DNA of 64,000 nt, taken from contig OY970224.1 in assembly GCA_963714035.1 (NCBI GenBank), positions 1,922,001 through 1,986,000 of the forward strand, given 5' to 3'. Positions within the stretch are counted from its first letter, which is position 1. The number at the start of each line of letters is the position of its first letter. Shown here piece by piece: positions 26,537 through 34,616 of this stretch. This stretch comes from DATFVB01 sp963714035. GTDB lineage: Bacteria; Acidobacteriota; Thermoanaerobaculia; UBA5066; DATFVB01. Position numbers and translations under genes: made by a program. The notes beneath the pieces are model-generated. The model searched no databases and was not told where the DNA came from. It saw nothing but the letters and a program-made list of their open reading frames with translations.

Positions 26537-27234
26537 CTGGGCCCTCCTAGCAACGACGCCGCATCACGTCGGCAGTTGAGGAACGCATACGTCGAGATAC
26601 ATGTCAGTGTACCCACGGTGTGATTCGTCTTTTGGCAGATATACTTCAGGAGACGCGCCAAACCGACTAAATTTCCCAAGGCCTTAGCGAAGTAGTCGTG
26701 CGATCGATACACTGCAGTCATTGAAAGGCGGTCGGCATCGGCCATGAATTGCACATATTGCAGGCACGGGGCTCCGAGCGGCCGGGGGCGGTGTTCGGAA
26801 CTTTGATAGTGAACGACGAAGGCGCCATGGTGGGCATGGCCCCATGAACGCAAACCACTGACTGTGCGCCTAAGTTGATCGCCGCCGTCACCGCCTGGTT
26901 CTGTCAAACGCTGGAAATACGTGCCCCACCCTCCCGGGCGCCGCGGCAGGCGGTCGTAGGCTTGACGATACCAACCTACAAAGGTGTCCGGAGTGTCTCG
27001 CCAGCGGTGACTCTCATGTGGGAATATCGTATTAGCAACGTCAAACACGCTCATGCATGCCTCCCTCACGAGGTGAGGGTCTAGATCCCGCAATTCGCTC
27101 CGCGAAGGTTCGAGCGGAGATTCGACATGGATTGCCAGGTTGAACCGATTGCCGTCTGCTAGAAGCGCCTGGACAGCCGATCGCCACGCCTCAGGAATTG
27201 ACATAGCTGAGACTACATCCGGGCAGCTCTTCAC
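26533..27234 (-). CDS. Thymidylate-synthase-like protein
   Basis: The protein has 233 residues from a GTG that overlaps the MazG stop (GTGA). Residues 150-215 align with thymidylate synthases, especially archaeal ones: nucleophile Cys157 in GAPCLQYVQF, phosphate-binding Arg177 in VYRSHD with Asp180, and Asn188 at the place of E. coli N177, the residue that reads the uracil ring (dCMP hydroxymethylases have Asp there). The later His/Tyr that hold the deoxyribose are replaced (ISTYAFL), and the N-terminal region is divergent. It may therefore alkylate a different uracil nucleotide or only bind one. It sits between a MazG-like enzyme and a UDG fusion. Confidence 0.65.
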   Translation of the reverse strand: MKSCPDVVSAMSIPEAWRSAVQALLADGNRFNLAIHVESPLEPSRSELRDLDPHLVREACMSVFDVANTIFPHESHRWRDTPDTFVGWYRQAYDRLPRRPGGWGTYFQRLTEPGGDGGDQLRRTVSGLRSWGHAHHGAFVVHYQSSEHRPRPLGAPCLQYVQFMADADRLSMTAVYRSHDYFAKALGNLVGLARLLKYICQKTNHTVGTLTCISTYAFLNCRRDAASLLGGPR

Positions 27235-28109
27235 GAGACTACTTGGAACCTTCGTGCTTTCATATCGACCTTAACCACCGCTTCCTTCTTGGAAACGAGG
27301 TAGCGGAATACGTTATATCCTTGAAGGATAGCGTCCTCCCATTCCCGTGGGGATCGTCTTCCAACCTCTAAGCGGGACACTAGCCGCTTGATTGCATAAA
27401 GCATCTCGGTATCGACGTGCTTGACGCCATCGTAATAGCTGTGAGCCGCAGCGTTGTCGTAAACATAAGCGACGATGAGTTCTTCGAGGATACCGGCTCG
27501 CGCGCCATCCTCAACTTCATCTACGGACGCAATACTTTTCCTTTTCTTCCTCAATAGCTTTCGCACGACAGGGGACCATCCGAGTACGGCCCAATGAGCA
27601 AGGTGCACTACGTCGTGGTAGCGGTAGCCGTCATCCTCGTATGCATTATCGCTGAGTTCGTCGCCAAGTCTCTCATTCGACGGCAAAACAAATAGTTGAA
27701 CACGTTTCATCGAATCGTCGCTAACCACGCGGAGAGTCATCTCCCTAGGCAATTGCTCGGATTCAGGATACTCCGAATCCAGGAATTCCAACTCCTTACC
27801 GGGAGCACCGTCGATGGGCCAGCGCTCTTGGGTCTTCAGCAGATTAGTCGCGGCGATCTTGTCCAGAGATAGTCCCAAATGTGTGGCGGTATTCGCCAGG
27901 TACCAGAGAATATCTCCAAGTTCCTCCTGCGCTCGAAATTCAAACTGCTGGTACTTCTCCCTGTCACGAACCTTCTTCTTAAATTCGGATACGAGTGTGC
28001 CAACCTCGCCGGCGATTCCCAGCAACGGAATCATTAAGCCATCGTCGCCCGTCTTCTTGGCGAACTGATCGGTCGATGCCGCCTTTTCTTGGTACTCCTC
28101 AAAATCCAT
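27231..28109 (-). CDS. MazG-like nucleotide pyrophosphohydrolase with C-terminal extension
   Basis: The protein has 292 residues. The N-terminal 100 match the all-alpha MazG fold: GIAGEVGTLVSEFKKK (E35, E42), then EELGDILWYLA (E63, D66), then NLLKTQERW. These residues bind magnesium, and the family hydrolyses (d)NTPs to monophosphate and pyrophosphate. The C-terminal half (YHDVVHLAHWAVLGW, then EVEDGARAGILEELIVAYVYDNA) is helical and has its own His/Asp/Glu set, but I do not know its function. It is the first gene of a coupled operon with the TS-like and UDG-Panacea genes. A TAAGAT box lies about 33 nt upstream. Confidence 0.8.
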   Translation of the reverse strand: MDFEEYQEKAASTDQFAKKTGDDGLMIPLLGIAGEVGTLVSEFKKKVRDREKYQQFEFRAQEELGDILWYLANTATHLGLSLDKIAATNLLKTQERWPIDGAPGKELEFLDSEYPESEQLPREMTLRVVSDDSMKRVQLFVLPSNERLGDELSDNAYEDDGYRYHDVVHLAHWAVLGWSPVVRKLLRKKRKSIASVDEVEDGARAGILEELIVAYVYDNAAAHSYYDGVKHVDTEMLYAIKRLVSRLEVGRRSPREWEDAILQGYNVFRYLVSKKEAVVKVDMKARRFQVVS

Positions 28110-28203
28110 TATTCCGCCAGCAGCCGATCAGCCTAGATCACCATCTTACCGCGACATTGGCGCCCGATGGGTAGCAAGCGCAGTTGGGCCGAGATGGGTG
28201 CTC

Positions 28204-28246
28204 GGGACGGGTCTCGGTTTCATACGGCCCGCAGCCGATTAAAACT
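28204..28246 (+). repeat. Dispersed intergenic repeat, copy 1 (degenerate)
   Basis: GGGACGGGTCTCGGTTTCAT followed by ACGGCCCGCAGCCGATT resembles the better copies at 31459, 33431 and 34207, all of which contain a GGGACGGTCCTATGTTT-like core and most a GCAGCCGAT-like tail. It lies between the MazG and PadR genes. Confidence 0.45.
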
Positions 28247-28329
28247 GGCGGCGGCGAGTCGGCGCGCATTGCGATTCGGGGGCACTCTTGCGATCCGAGC
28301 TCCGCGAGCGTCGCGAAACCGACGTTGGG

Positions 28330-28358
28330 TTGACATTCGACCCGAGCGAGTGGATACT
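28330..28358 (+). promoter_or_regulatory. Consensus-like promoter of the PadR/permease operon
   Basis: TTGACA (28330-28335), a 17-bp spacer and GATACT (28353-28358) place the start of transcription 0-2 nt before the ATG at 28367. The message should be leaderless or nearly so. Confidence 0.65.
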
Positions 28359-28366
28359 CTGGTCGA

Positions 28367-28726
28367 ATGTCGACTAGAGAGCGCGACCAGCAAGCCGAGC
28401 GGCTCGAGATCCTCCAGGGCACGCTCGACCTCCTGATCCTGCGGACCCTCATCTTCGGGCCACAGCACGGGCACGGGATCGCGCTCGCAATCCAGCGGAC
28501 CTCCGACGAGGAGCTGCTCGTCGAGCACGGCGCCCTCTATCCCGCGCTGCAGCGGCTCGAGGAGCGCGGCTGGATCTCGGCCAAGTGGGGCACCTCGTCG
28601 AACAACCGCCGGGCGCGCTTCTACGCGCTGACCGCCGTGGGCCGCCGGCAGCTCGCGAAGGAAACGTCGAAGTGGAAGCGGATCGCGGCCGCGATGGGGC
28701 GCGTCCTCGGCGAGGAGAACACGTAA
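28367..28726 (+). CDS. PadR-family transcriptional regulator
   Basis: This 119-residue winged-helix protein has the PadR pattern ILQGTLDLLILRTL, then GHGIALAIQR, then the wing segment HGALYPALQRLEERGWI and RARFYALTAVGRRQL. It ends TAATG, overlapping the permease start by one base, an arrangement typical of Acidobacteriota, where PadR genes precede ADOP permeases. It presumably represses this operon from the promoter at 28330. Confidence 0.93.
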   Translation: MSTRERDQQAERLEILQGTLDLLILRTLIFGPQHGHGIALAIQRTSDEELLVEHGALYPALQRLEERGWISAKWGTSSNNRRARFYALTAVGRRQLAKETSKWKRIAAAMGRVLGEENT

Positions 28727-31353
28727 TGCGCCGTTCCGACGCGGACTTTGCCTCGGAGATCGAAGCCCACATCGCGAGCGAGGCCGAGCGGCTTCGCGGA
28801 GAGGGAATGAGCGCGGACGACGCCCTCGCCGCGGCGCGCCGGGCGTTCGGAAATGACACCCTCGCGCGGGAGCGCTTCCACGAATCCCGCCGCGTGATGT
28901 GGTGGGAGGACTTCCGGCGCGACGTTCGCTACGGCTTGCGCGCCCTCCGAAAGAGCCCCGGCTACGCGGCCGTCGCGATCCTGACCCTCGCTCTCGGGAT
29001 CGGCGCGAACTCCGCCGTGTTTTCGGTGATCCAGGCGGTGCTGCTCCGCCCGCTGCCCTTTCCCGAACCCGACCGGATCGTCGCGGTCGTGTGGAACGGA
29101 GGATCGAGGTCCGACGACAACCAGTCGCTGCCGGACCTCCAGGACATGGAGGCGCGGAACGACTCGTTCGAAGAGGCGCGGAACGGCTCGTTCGAATCGA
29201 TCGGCGGCGTGAGCGTCCGCCCGCTCGATTACACGGGCGGCGACGCTCCCGTGCAGGTCATGGCCGGACTCTGCGCGCTCCGGTATTTCGAGGTGTTCGG
29301 GGTCCGCGCGGAACGGGGACGGCTCATCGAGCCCGGAGACGACGTCGCGAAAAACGGCCGGGTCGTCGTCGTGTCGCACGCGTTCTGGGCTGGCCGGATG
29401 GGATCCGATCCACACGTCCTCGGGCGAACGATCCCGCTCTCCGGGCAGTCGTACACGATCGTCGGTGTGCTCCCCTCCTCGGTGCGGCTTCCGGGGAGAG
29501 CCGCGGACGTCTGGGCTTCGGCCGTGGCGGTGGAGCCCAAAGACGCGCGGGACCGCGATGTCCACTACCTCCACACGTTCATGCGGTTGAAGAGGGGCGT
29601 GACGATCGACCGCGCGCAGTCGGAGCTGCACTCGATCGACCGGTGGCTGGAGCAGGCTTACCCGGTTGAAAACCGGGGACGGCGCCGGGACCTCGAGCCC
29701 CTCCGCGAGACGCTGGTCGCCGACTCCCGGCCCGCGCTCCTCGTGCTCTTCGGCGCCGTGGGGCTCGTGCTCCTGATCGCGTGCGCGAACTTCGCGAGCC
29801 TCCAGCTCGCCCGCGGATCCTTCCGCCGGCGCGAGATGGCGATCCGCGGCGCGCTCGGCGCCGGGCGATGGCGGCTCGCCCGGCAGATGCTGGCCGAGAG
29901 CCTGCTGCTGTCGCTCCTCGGGGGCGCCGCCGGGCTCGGCCTCGCGCAGCTGGGAGTCCGGGCTCTGATGGCGCTCGGCGCCGGAAGCCACGCGCGCCTT
30001 CTGCCGATCCGGATCGACGCGGTCGTGTTCGCGTTCACCGCCGCGATGGCCGCCGCGACCGGGCTCGTGTTCGGCCTCGTGCCTGCCCTCGCCGCGGCGC
30101 GCGTCGATCCGCAGGCGGGGCTCCGCGAAGGCTCGGGCGGGCAATCCGCTTCGGGCGGCGAAGTCCGGCTCCGGAGCGCGCTCGTCGTCTCGGAGATCGC
30201 GCTCGCGCTCATGCTCCTCGCCGGAGCCGGCCTCCTCATCCGAAGCTTCCGCAACCTCCGATCGGTCGAGCCCGGGTTCCGCGCGGACCACGTCCTGACG
30301 ATGCGGCTCGAGCTTCCCTCGGCGCGCTACGAGGAAATTTCGCGGCAGCGCGAGCTCCGGGCGCGCCTGCTCGATTCGTTGAACGCGCTGCCGGGCGCCG
30401 AGGCGGCGTACGTCTCCGAGCTCCCGATGAGCGGCAGCGAGCTCACGCAGCACTTCGTGATCGAAGGGCGTCCGCCGGTCCCCGCCGGCGGGGAGCCCGA
30501 GGTCCTGACGCGCACGGTCTCGCCGGGATACTTCGGGCTGCTCCGGATTCCGATCCGCGCCGGGCGCGGGTTCGCGGACCGGGATCGGGAAGGCTCCCCG
30601 CTCGTCGCGGTCGTGAACCAGAGCTTCGTGCGCGCGTACTTTCCGGGCGGCTCGGCCGTCGGCGCCCGCGTGAGCTGGGCTCCCGATCCCGAGAAGACGC
30701 CGGAATGGATGACGATCGTCGGCGTCGTGGGCGACGTGAACCATTTCGGGCCGGCGCGGCCGGAGGAACCCGCGGTCTACGATCCATACGCCCAGACGCC
30801 GCGGCCGTGGAAGCGGTGGATGTACGTCGTGGTCCGGAGCACGACCGAGCCCGCCGCGCTCCTTCGGGAAGTGACGGGCCGGATCTGGCAGCTCGACCGG
30901 CAGCTCCCGCCGACGAAGGTCCGCGAGATGAGCGAGGTCGTGGCGGAGTCGACGGAGCCGCAGAAGTTCAACCTCCTGCTGCTCGGCGCCTTCGCCGCCC
31001 TGGCGCTGGTGCTCGCGTCGATCGGAGTTTACGGCTTGATCGCGTACTCGGTCGCCCGGCGGCGGCGCGAAATCGGCATTCGGATGGCGCTCGGGGCGAA
31101 CGCATCGACGATCATTCGGTCGATCGTCGCGGGTGGCGTCAGGCTCGCCGCCGCGGGGGCGGCGATCGGAGTCGTCGGCGCTCTCCTCGTCACCCGGCTG
31201 ATGGCGAGCCTGCTCTTCGGCGTCGGGCCGCGGGATCCGGCGACACTGGCGGGCGTCGTCGGCGTCCTCGCTCTCGTCGCGGCGGTCGCCTCGTGGATCC
31301 CCGCGCGTCTGGCGGTGCGGATCTCCCCGATCTCCGCCCTGCGGGCCGAATAG
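28726..31353 (+). CDS. ADOP-type ABC permease (MacB_PCD/FtsX, duplicated orphan permease)
   Basis: The protein has 875 residues from the ATG at 28726. Residues 1-60 form the small permease-prefix domain (EIEAHIASEAERL, then DALAAARRAFGN). A first transmembrane helix (about 80-105) leads into a large periplasmic MacB_PCD domain, three FtsX-type helices (about 340-460), a second helix and MacB_PCD domain (about 480-720), and a second FtsX triplet ending at PISALRAE. No ATPase gene is adjacent, as is usual for this group. It probably acts in export or mechanotransmission. It is co-regulated with the overlapping padR. Confidence 0.93.
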   Translation: MRRSDADFASEIEAHIASEAERLRGEGMSADDALAAARRAFGNDTLARERFHESRRVMWWEDFRRDVRYGLRALRKSPGYAAVAILTLALGIGANSAVFSVIQAVLLRPLPFPEPDRIVAVVWNGGSRSDDNQSLPDLQDMEARNDSFEEARNGSFESIGGVSVRPLDYTGGDAPVQVMAGLCALRYFEVFGVRAERGRLIEPGDDVAKNGRVVVVSHAFWAGRMGSDPHVLGRTIPLSGQSYTIVGVLPSSVRLPGRAADVWASAVAVEPKDARDRDVHYLHTFMRLKRGVTIDRAQSELHSIDRWLEQAYPVENRGRRRDLEPLRETLVADSRPALLVLFGAVGLVLLIACANFASLQLARGSFRRREMAIRGALGAGRWRLARQMLAESLLLSLLGGAAGLGLAQLGVRALMALGAGSHARLLPIRIDAVVFAFTAAMAAATGLVFGLVPALAAARVDPQAGLREGSGGQSASGGEVRLRSALVVSEIALALMLLAGAGLLIRSFRNLRSVEPGFRADHVLTMRLELPSARYEEISRQRELRARLLDSLNALPGAEAAYVSELPMSGSELTQHFVIEGRPPVPAGGEPEVLTRTVSPGYFGLLRIPIRAGRGFADRDREGSPLVAVVNQSFVRAYFPGGSAVGARVSWAPDPEKTPEWMTIVGVVGDVNHFGPARPEEPAVYDPYAQTPRPWKRWMYVVVRSTTEPAALLREVTGRIWQLDRQLPPTKVREMSEVVAESTEPQKFNLLLLGAFAALALVLASIGVYGLIAYSVARRRREIGIRMALGANASTIIRSIVAGGVRLAAAGAAIGVVGALLVTRLMASLLFGVGPRDPATLAGVVGVLALVAAVASWIPARLAVRISPISALRAE

Positions 31354-31458
31354 CGCCGCGCGGGCGCCGGAGCTAAGCTCCGGCGCGGCATCCGCCTCGG
31401 CACTTCGCCTGACCGCGTGGAACTCGAGGGCCGTGAAGAATCGGCCCGGCTCGATCTT

Positions 31459-31503
31459 GGGCACGGCCCTATGTTTCAGATGGTTCGCAGCCCGATAGCA
31501 CCG
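31459..31503 (+). repeat. Dispersed intergenic repeat, copy 2
   Basis: The core GGCACGGCCCTATGTTT is followed by CAGATGGTTCGCAGCCCGAT and AGCACC. Preceding bases (GAAGAATCGGCCCG) recur near 34147. Confidence 0.55.
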
Positions 31504-31646
31504 TTCAGGGGGTACTCGACGTGCATCATTGCGAACCCTCGTGGAACGATCGGGAGACGACTGAAGGGCGGTCTTCCATTAATGAATTTTTGGGGTAGTA
31601 GCCTACGGGTCTAGCCAATCGGGCCGCAGAACAGGCAAGGTCAATA

Positions 31647-31680
31647 GGGGACGACATTTCGTTCAAAAAGTGGTGTCCCC
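31647..31680. repeat. Short imperfect inverted repeat
   Basis: GGGGACGACATTT and AAAGTGGTGTCCCC form an imperfect hairpin with a loop of about 8 bases. Such hairpins often mark decayed ends of small transposable elements, but no transposase is present here. Confidence 0.4.
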
Positions 31681-31828
31681 GTTCTTCGCTTTTCACGATG
31701 ATTAGAAAAAGGAGGGGCTTGCCGCCTTGAAAGGAGAACGCCGCGATACCTTCCGTGCCGCCGAAATAATGATTAGATTCAGGAGATTAATGAATCAGCT
31801 ATCTACAGGATTCGGAAGGAGCAGAGTC

Positions 31829-32686
31829 ATGAAAGCACAACTCGTCTTGGTTCTGACGCTCTCAACATTCGTTTCCCTCCAAAACTCGGAGGCTTCGCAG
31901 TCCGCAGCCGACACGCCCCGCCAGCTTCCCGGAAATCTCTCGGCGGCCTTTTCGGAGCCAATGCCTCTCGTTCTTCAGAATCCGGACATCGGCTACGCCG
32001 ATTGGGTCGACCACCAACTCGCGCTGAACCCGGCAGGGCAAGTCGATGACAACCTCTTTCGAGATGCTGAGCGACAGATGGTCGCGGGTTATTTTCAGAT
32101 GCCCATTAAGGACGGCTGCCACCAGGTCGGTACCGCGTTTAACGACTATGTCTTTCCGTATTCACGAACGACGATTGCGGACGCGGCCCGCGACTCCGTG
32201 CTGGTCGTCGAGGCCATTGTCACCGGGACATCCTGTGGTTTCATGGAGGGAGTGCCAGGTCAATTGCTCAGAGTCGCCCCAGAGAACGCCTTCAAGGGAA
32301 CAACGACCTCCTCCACGTATTTTGCCTTCATCCCTGTCGGCTCATTCTCACTTGGATCCTCGAGGATTTGCAAGACAGATCCGTCCTACGCGGAGGTACC
32401 GAAAGTAGGAGAGCGCGTTTTTCTCTTCTCGAAAATAGTCAACGAGAGACCTGAACCGCTAATCCAGATTCTCGGCGCTGGAGATGTCATCCCCGTGGAC
32501 GCGAACGGTCATTTGAATCTCCCCAGACTGTACGCCCGTTCGAACCAACAGAACGCAGGTTCGAACCCACAGGATGGAAGTGCTATCCACAGTCAAGCCG
32601 CCACTTCGATCGTGCGGACGGAAGCGGATCTCGTTCGTACCATTCAGCGGGCCCTCACACCGAATGATCATCGGCGGCCGCAATGA
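31829..32686 (+). CDS. Secreted protein of unknown function
   Basis: The protein has 285 residues from the ATG at 31829, which has AAGGAG upstream. A signal peptide (about 1-24, ending near SEASQ) is present. The mature protein has four cysteines (in DGCHQ, TSCGF, RICKT) and a beta-rich central region containing LVVEAIVTGTS and VGERVFLFSKI, which has the look of a tissue-inhibitor-like OB fold. The C-terminus is low-complexity and rich in Asn, Gln and Ser. No family is firmly recognised. The stop overlaps a possible start of the metalloprotease gene (ATGA at 32683-32686), so the pair may be an operon. Confidence 0.65.
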   Translation: MKAQLVLVLTLSTFVSLQNSEASQSAADTPRQLPGNLSAAFSEPMPLVLQNPDIGYADWVDHQLALNPAGQVDDNLFRDAERQMVAGYFQMPIKDGCHQVGTAFNDYVFPYSRTTIADAARDSVLVVEAIVTGTSCGFMEGVPGQLLRVAPENAFKGTTTSSTYFAFIPVGSFSLGSSRICKTDPSYAEVPKVGERVFLFSKIVNERPEPLIQILGAGDVIPVDANGHLNLPRLYARSNQQNAGSNPQDGSAIHSQAATSIVRTEADLVRTIQRALTPNDHRRPQ

Positions 32687-32701
32687 AGGGGCTCTGTTGC
32701 T

Positions 32702-33415
32702 GTGATGGCTATGATGGTTGCGAGCGTGGCCAACGCTACCTGCCAGACGTCCGATTACCCCTGTGCTGCGCCTCTGCCCTACAACACCTATGACCTCGTT
32801 CCGGGTTCCAACCTTCCTTCAGCGGTCGCGAGCGCCATCTCACCGGGTGAAGCTGCGTGGTCAGGTCAATGTTCGGGGCTGCCTCGCCTGACGAACAATG
32901 CGCCGGTTGGCTCGACCTTTAAGTTCACCGTAGTGTATGCCAGTGTGAACTTGACGTCGGGAAAATGCTCGACGACGGCTGGATCTACGATTACTGTTTA
33001 TGGACAGGCTAAGGGCCTGAATGGAGTCCTCACTCCGTGCGCCTTCCTCGAGTCGTACCAAAACATGATTTCTCATGAGATCGGGCATCTCCTGGGATTA
33101 TGTGATATTCCTCAGACGGCCCCTCCGGGATGTCAAACCGACATCATGGCTCAGACGAATGGTGACCCCCACTCCATTACGACCGAAGACTGCACCGACG
33201 CTGAAACACAGTACGCCAAATCAATGGCCGCCAGCGGCGGCGGAGGGAGTGGGGGCGGCGGGGTGGGAACGTGCGGCCCAGAAATCCCCGACTGCTGCTA
33301 TGAATTTGATCCAAGCTGTTTGGGTGGAGGAGGGGGCGGCGGTGGTGGCGACGGCTGCGATCCTTCGCCGTGCGACTATGGCGTGGTCAAGCCCGGCATA
33401 CCACCCCCTCATTGA
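32702..33415 (+). CDS. Secreted zinc metalloprotease (HExxHxxGxxD)
   Basis: The protein has about 237 residues. The zinc site is HEIGHLLGLCD at about 125-135, with Asp as the third ligand position as in snapalysin-type metzincins, followed by a likely Met-turn in TDIMAQ. The C-terminus is glycine-rich with several cysteines. The predicted start leaves an unusually short leader (MMAMMVASVANA). An ATG at 32683, overlapping the upstream stop as ATGA, would add MKGLCC and make a normal signal peptide if one base between 32689 and 32701 were absent. The gene may therefore carry a small frameshift. Function is likely extracellular proteolysis. Confidence 0.7.
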   Translation: MMAMMVASVANATCQTSDYPCAAPLPYNTYDLVPGSNLPSAVASAISPGEAAWSGQCSGLPRLTNNAPVGSTFKFTVVYASVNLTSGKCSTTAGSTITVYGQAKGLNGVLTPCAFLESYQNMISHEIGHLLGLCDIPQTAPPGCQTDIMAQTNGDPHSITTEDCTDAETQYAKSMAASGGGGSGGGGVGTCGPEIPDCCYEFDPSCLGGGGGGGGGDGCDPSPCDYGVVKPGIPPPH

Positions 33416-33792
33416 CCGAAGGGGCGTCCCGGGACGGTCCTATGTTTAATCTGGATCGCAGCCGAATAGAACCGACGTCAGCGACGGAAATGCGGAGCGC
33501 ATCAGCGCGCGTCGCGGGGAAGAGGCGTCGGTTCCGCGGAACCCGGGGGGCTTCCACTAATGCGTTATCGCCGCGATGGCGGGGCAGGCGGTAGCCGGCT
33601 TCCGCTTGCCTCGATTACAAGTGGACTCGGCCGCGGGGTCGTTCCCATGGGACGACGTCGAGCAACTCGACCAGGACGGAATCCAGGCCCCCCTGAGATC
33701 CGTCGATTCGGCCCTGCGCGTCTCCCGTCGCTAATAATGCATGAATGGATGACCGTCCCAGGGAGCAATCCTGGGTCAGCAAGGAGGCAACC
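33416..33792. other. Gene-free region with a dispersed repeat
   Basis: Apart from the repeat at 33431 nothing recognisable is present. Frames in both directions are short and arginine-rich. Confidence 0.4.
33431..33483 (+). repeat. Dispersed intergenic repeat, copy 3
   Basis: GGGACGGTCCTATGTTTAAT is followed by CTGGATCGCAGCCGAATAG and AACCG. It is the best match to the inferred consensus and lies just after the metalloprotease gene. Confidence 0.55.
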
Positions 33793-34107
33793 ATGCGTTG
33801 GTACCACAGCGTGGCGTATTTCTTCGGGGGCGCTTTCCTCGCAAACGCCCTGCCCCATCTCGGCAACGGGATCTCTGGCCACGCCTTCCAGAGTCCCTTT
33901 GCGTCACCGCCCGGCGTGGGTCTTTCTTCCTCGAGCGTGAATGTGGTCTGGGGGCTCTTCAACCTTGCCGTCGCCTATCTGCTCGTCTGCCGGGTCGGCA
34001 ACTTCGACTTGCGTAAGACGCTGCCCGTGCTCCACCTCGGTGCAGGGATTCTGATCATGTCGCTGATGCTTGCCCGCACATTCGGCCGGCTGCACGGAGG
34101 TCTCTGA
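33793..34107 (+). CDS. Small integral membrane protein
   Basis: The protein has 104 residues from the ATG at 33793, which is preceded by AAGGAGG. Three hydrophobic segments (about 5-20, 44-62, 75-95) leave little soluble sequence. The start MRWYHSVAYFFGGAFLANALPH looks conserved and functional, but I cannot name the family. It is not in an obvious operon. Its composition resembles that of the core genes. Confidence 0.65.
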   Translation: MRWYHSVAYFFGGAFLANALPHLGNGISGHAFQSPFASPPGVGLSSSSVNVVWGLFNLAVAYLLVCRVGNFDLRKTLPVLHLGAGILIMSLMLARTFGRLHGGL

Positions 34108-34206
34108 TTCGAAGAACGACAGTCGTGGCGTTGATGGCAGGGCGGGGAAGAATCGGCCCGCGTCGGGGTTAGGGTCAGATCTGTGTCTTACACCAAGACG
34201 GTTCTC

Positions 34207-34252
34207 GGGGACGGTCCTAAGCTTCGTATGGTTTCGCCCGCCCGTCCGACTA
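34207..34252 (+). repeat. Dispersed intergenic repeat, copy 4
   Basis: GGGGACGGTCCTAAGCTTCG is followed by TATGGTTTCGCCCGCCCGT. Upstream, GGGTCAGATCTGTGTCTTAC separates it from a GAAGAATCGGCCCG motif also seen before copy 2. Confidence 0.5.
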
Positions 34253-34319
34253 GGGTGCGTGCTCCGTGCGATCCTGGCGGCCTCCCCGAACGGCGAGGAC
34301 AGAAAAACGGTAATTCTGA

Positions 34320-34325
34320 TAAACT
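34320..34325 (+). promoter_or_regulatory. -10 box of the AbrB-PIN module
   Basis: TAAACT ends 6 nt before the ATG at 34332, so the antitoxin mRNA is probably leaderless. Confidence 0.5.
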
Positions 34326-34331
34326 GTCTCC

Positions 34332-34610
34332 ATGAAGGCCACTCTGACGATGACCAGCCGAGGCGTCGTGACCCTTCCCGCGAAAATCCGCAGGGAGCTC
34401 GGTCTCGTCGCGGATGATCAACTGCTCGCCGAGACGACGCCCGACGGGTTGATTCTTCGCCCGGCCGTCACGCTCCCGATCGAGATCTACACGAAGGAGA
34501 GGGTTCGCGAGTTCGACGAGGAGGAGAAGAAGCTCGCCCGGTCCCTCGTCCGCTCTGCGGAGAGCCGGGGAGGGCAAGCCATCCGCCGGCGGAAGAAGAA
34601 ATCCCGCTGA
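34332..34610 (+). CDS. AbrB/MazE-type antitoxin
   Basis: This 92-residue protein has a SpoVT-AbrB swapped-hairpin domain at 1-45: MKATLTMTSRGVVTLPAKIR, then ELGLVADDQL and GLILRP. The C-terminal half is charged and helical (EEEKKLARSL) and ends in a basic tail, typical of the toxin-binding part. It directly precedes the PIN-domain gene. Such antitoxins bind their own promoter; a TAAACT box lies 6 nt before the start. Confidence 0.87.
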   Translation: MKATLTMTSRGVVTLPAKIRRELGLVADDQLLAETTPDGLILRPAVTLPIEIYTKERVREFDEEEKKLARSLVRSAESRGGQAIRRRKKKSR

Positions 34611-34616
34611 TTGCGA

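Larger units (their letters stand above)
31354..31828. other. Gene-free region with intergenic repeats
   Basis: These 475 bp contain the dispersed repeat at 31459 and the inverted repeat at 31647. The sequence between about 31540 and 31600 (TCTTCCATTAATGAA) has a counterpart near 33550 (GCTTCCACTAATGCG), so the repeat unit may extend to about 140 bp. Confidence 0.45.

Noticed and set aside
28621..31464. 947-codon minus frame opposite the ADOP permease
   Set aside because: An antisense artefact of GC-rich codons; the permease on the plus strand is unambiguous.
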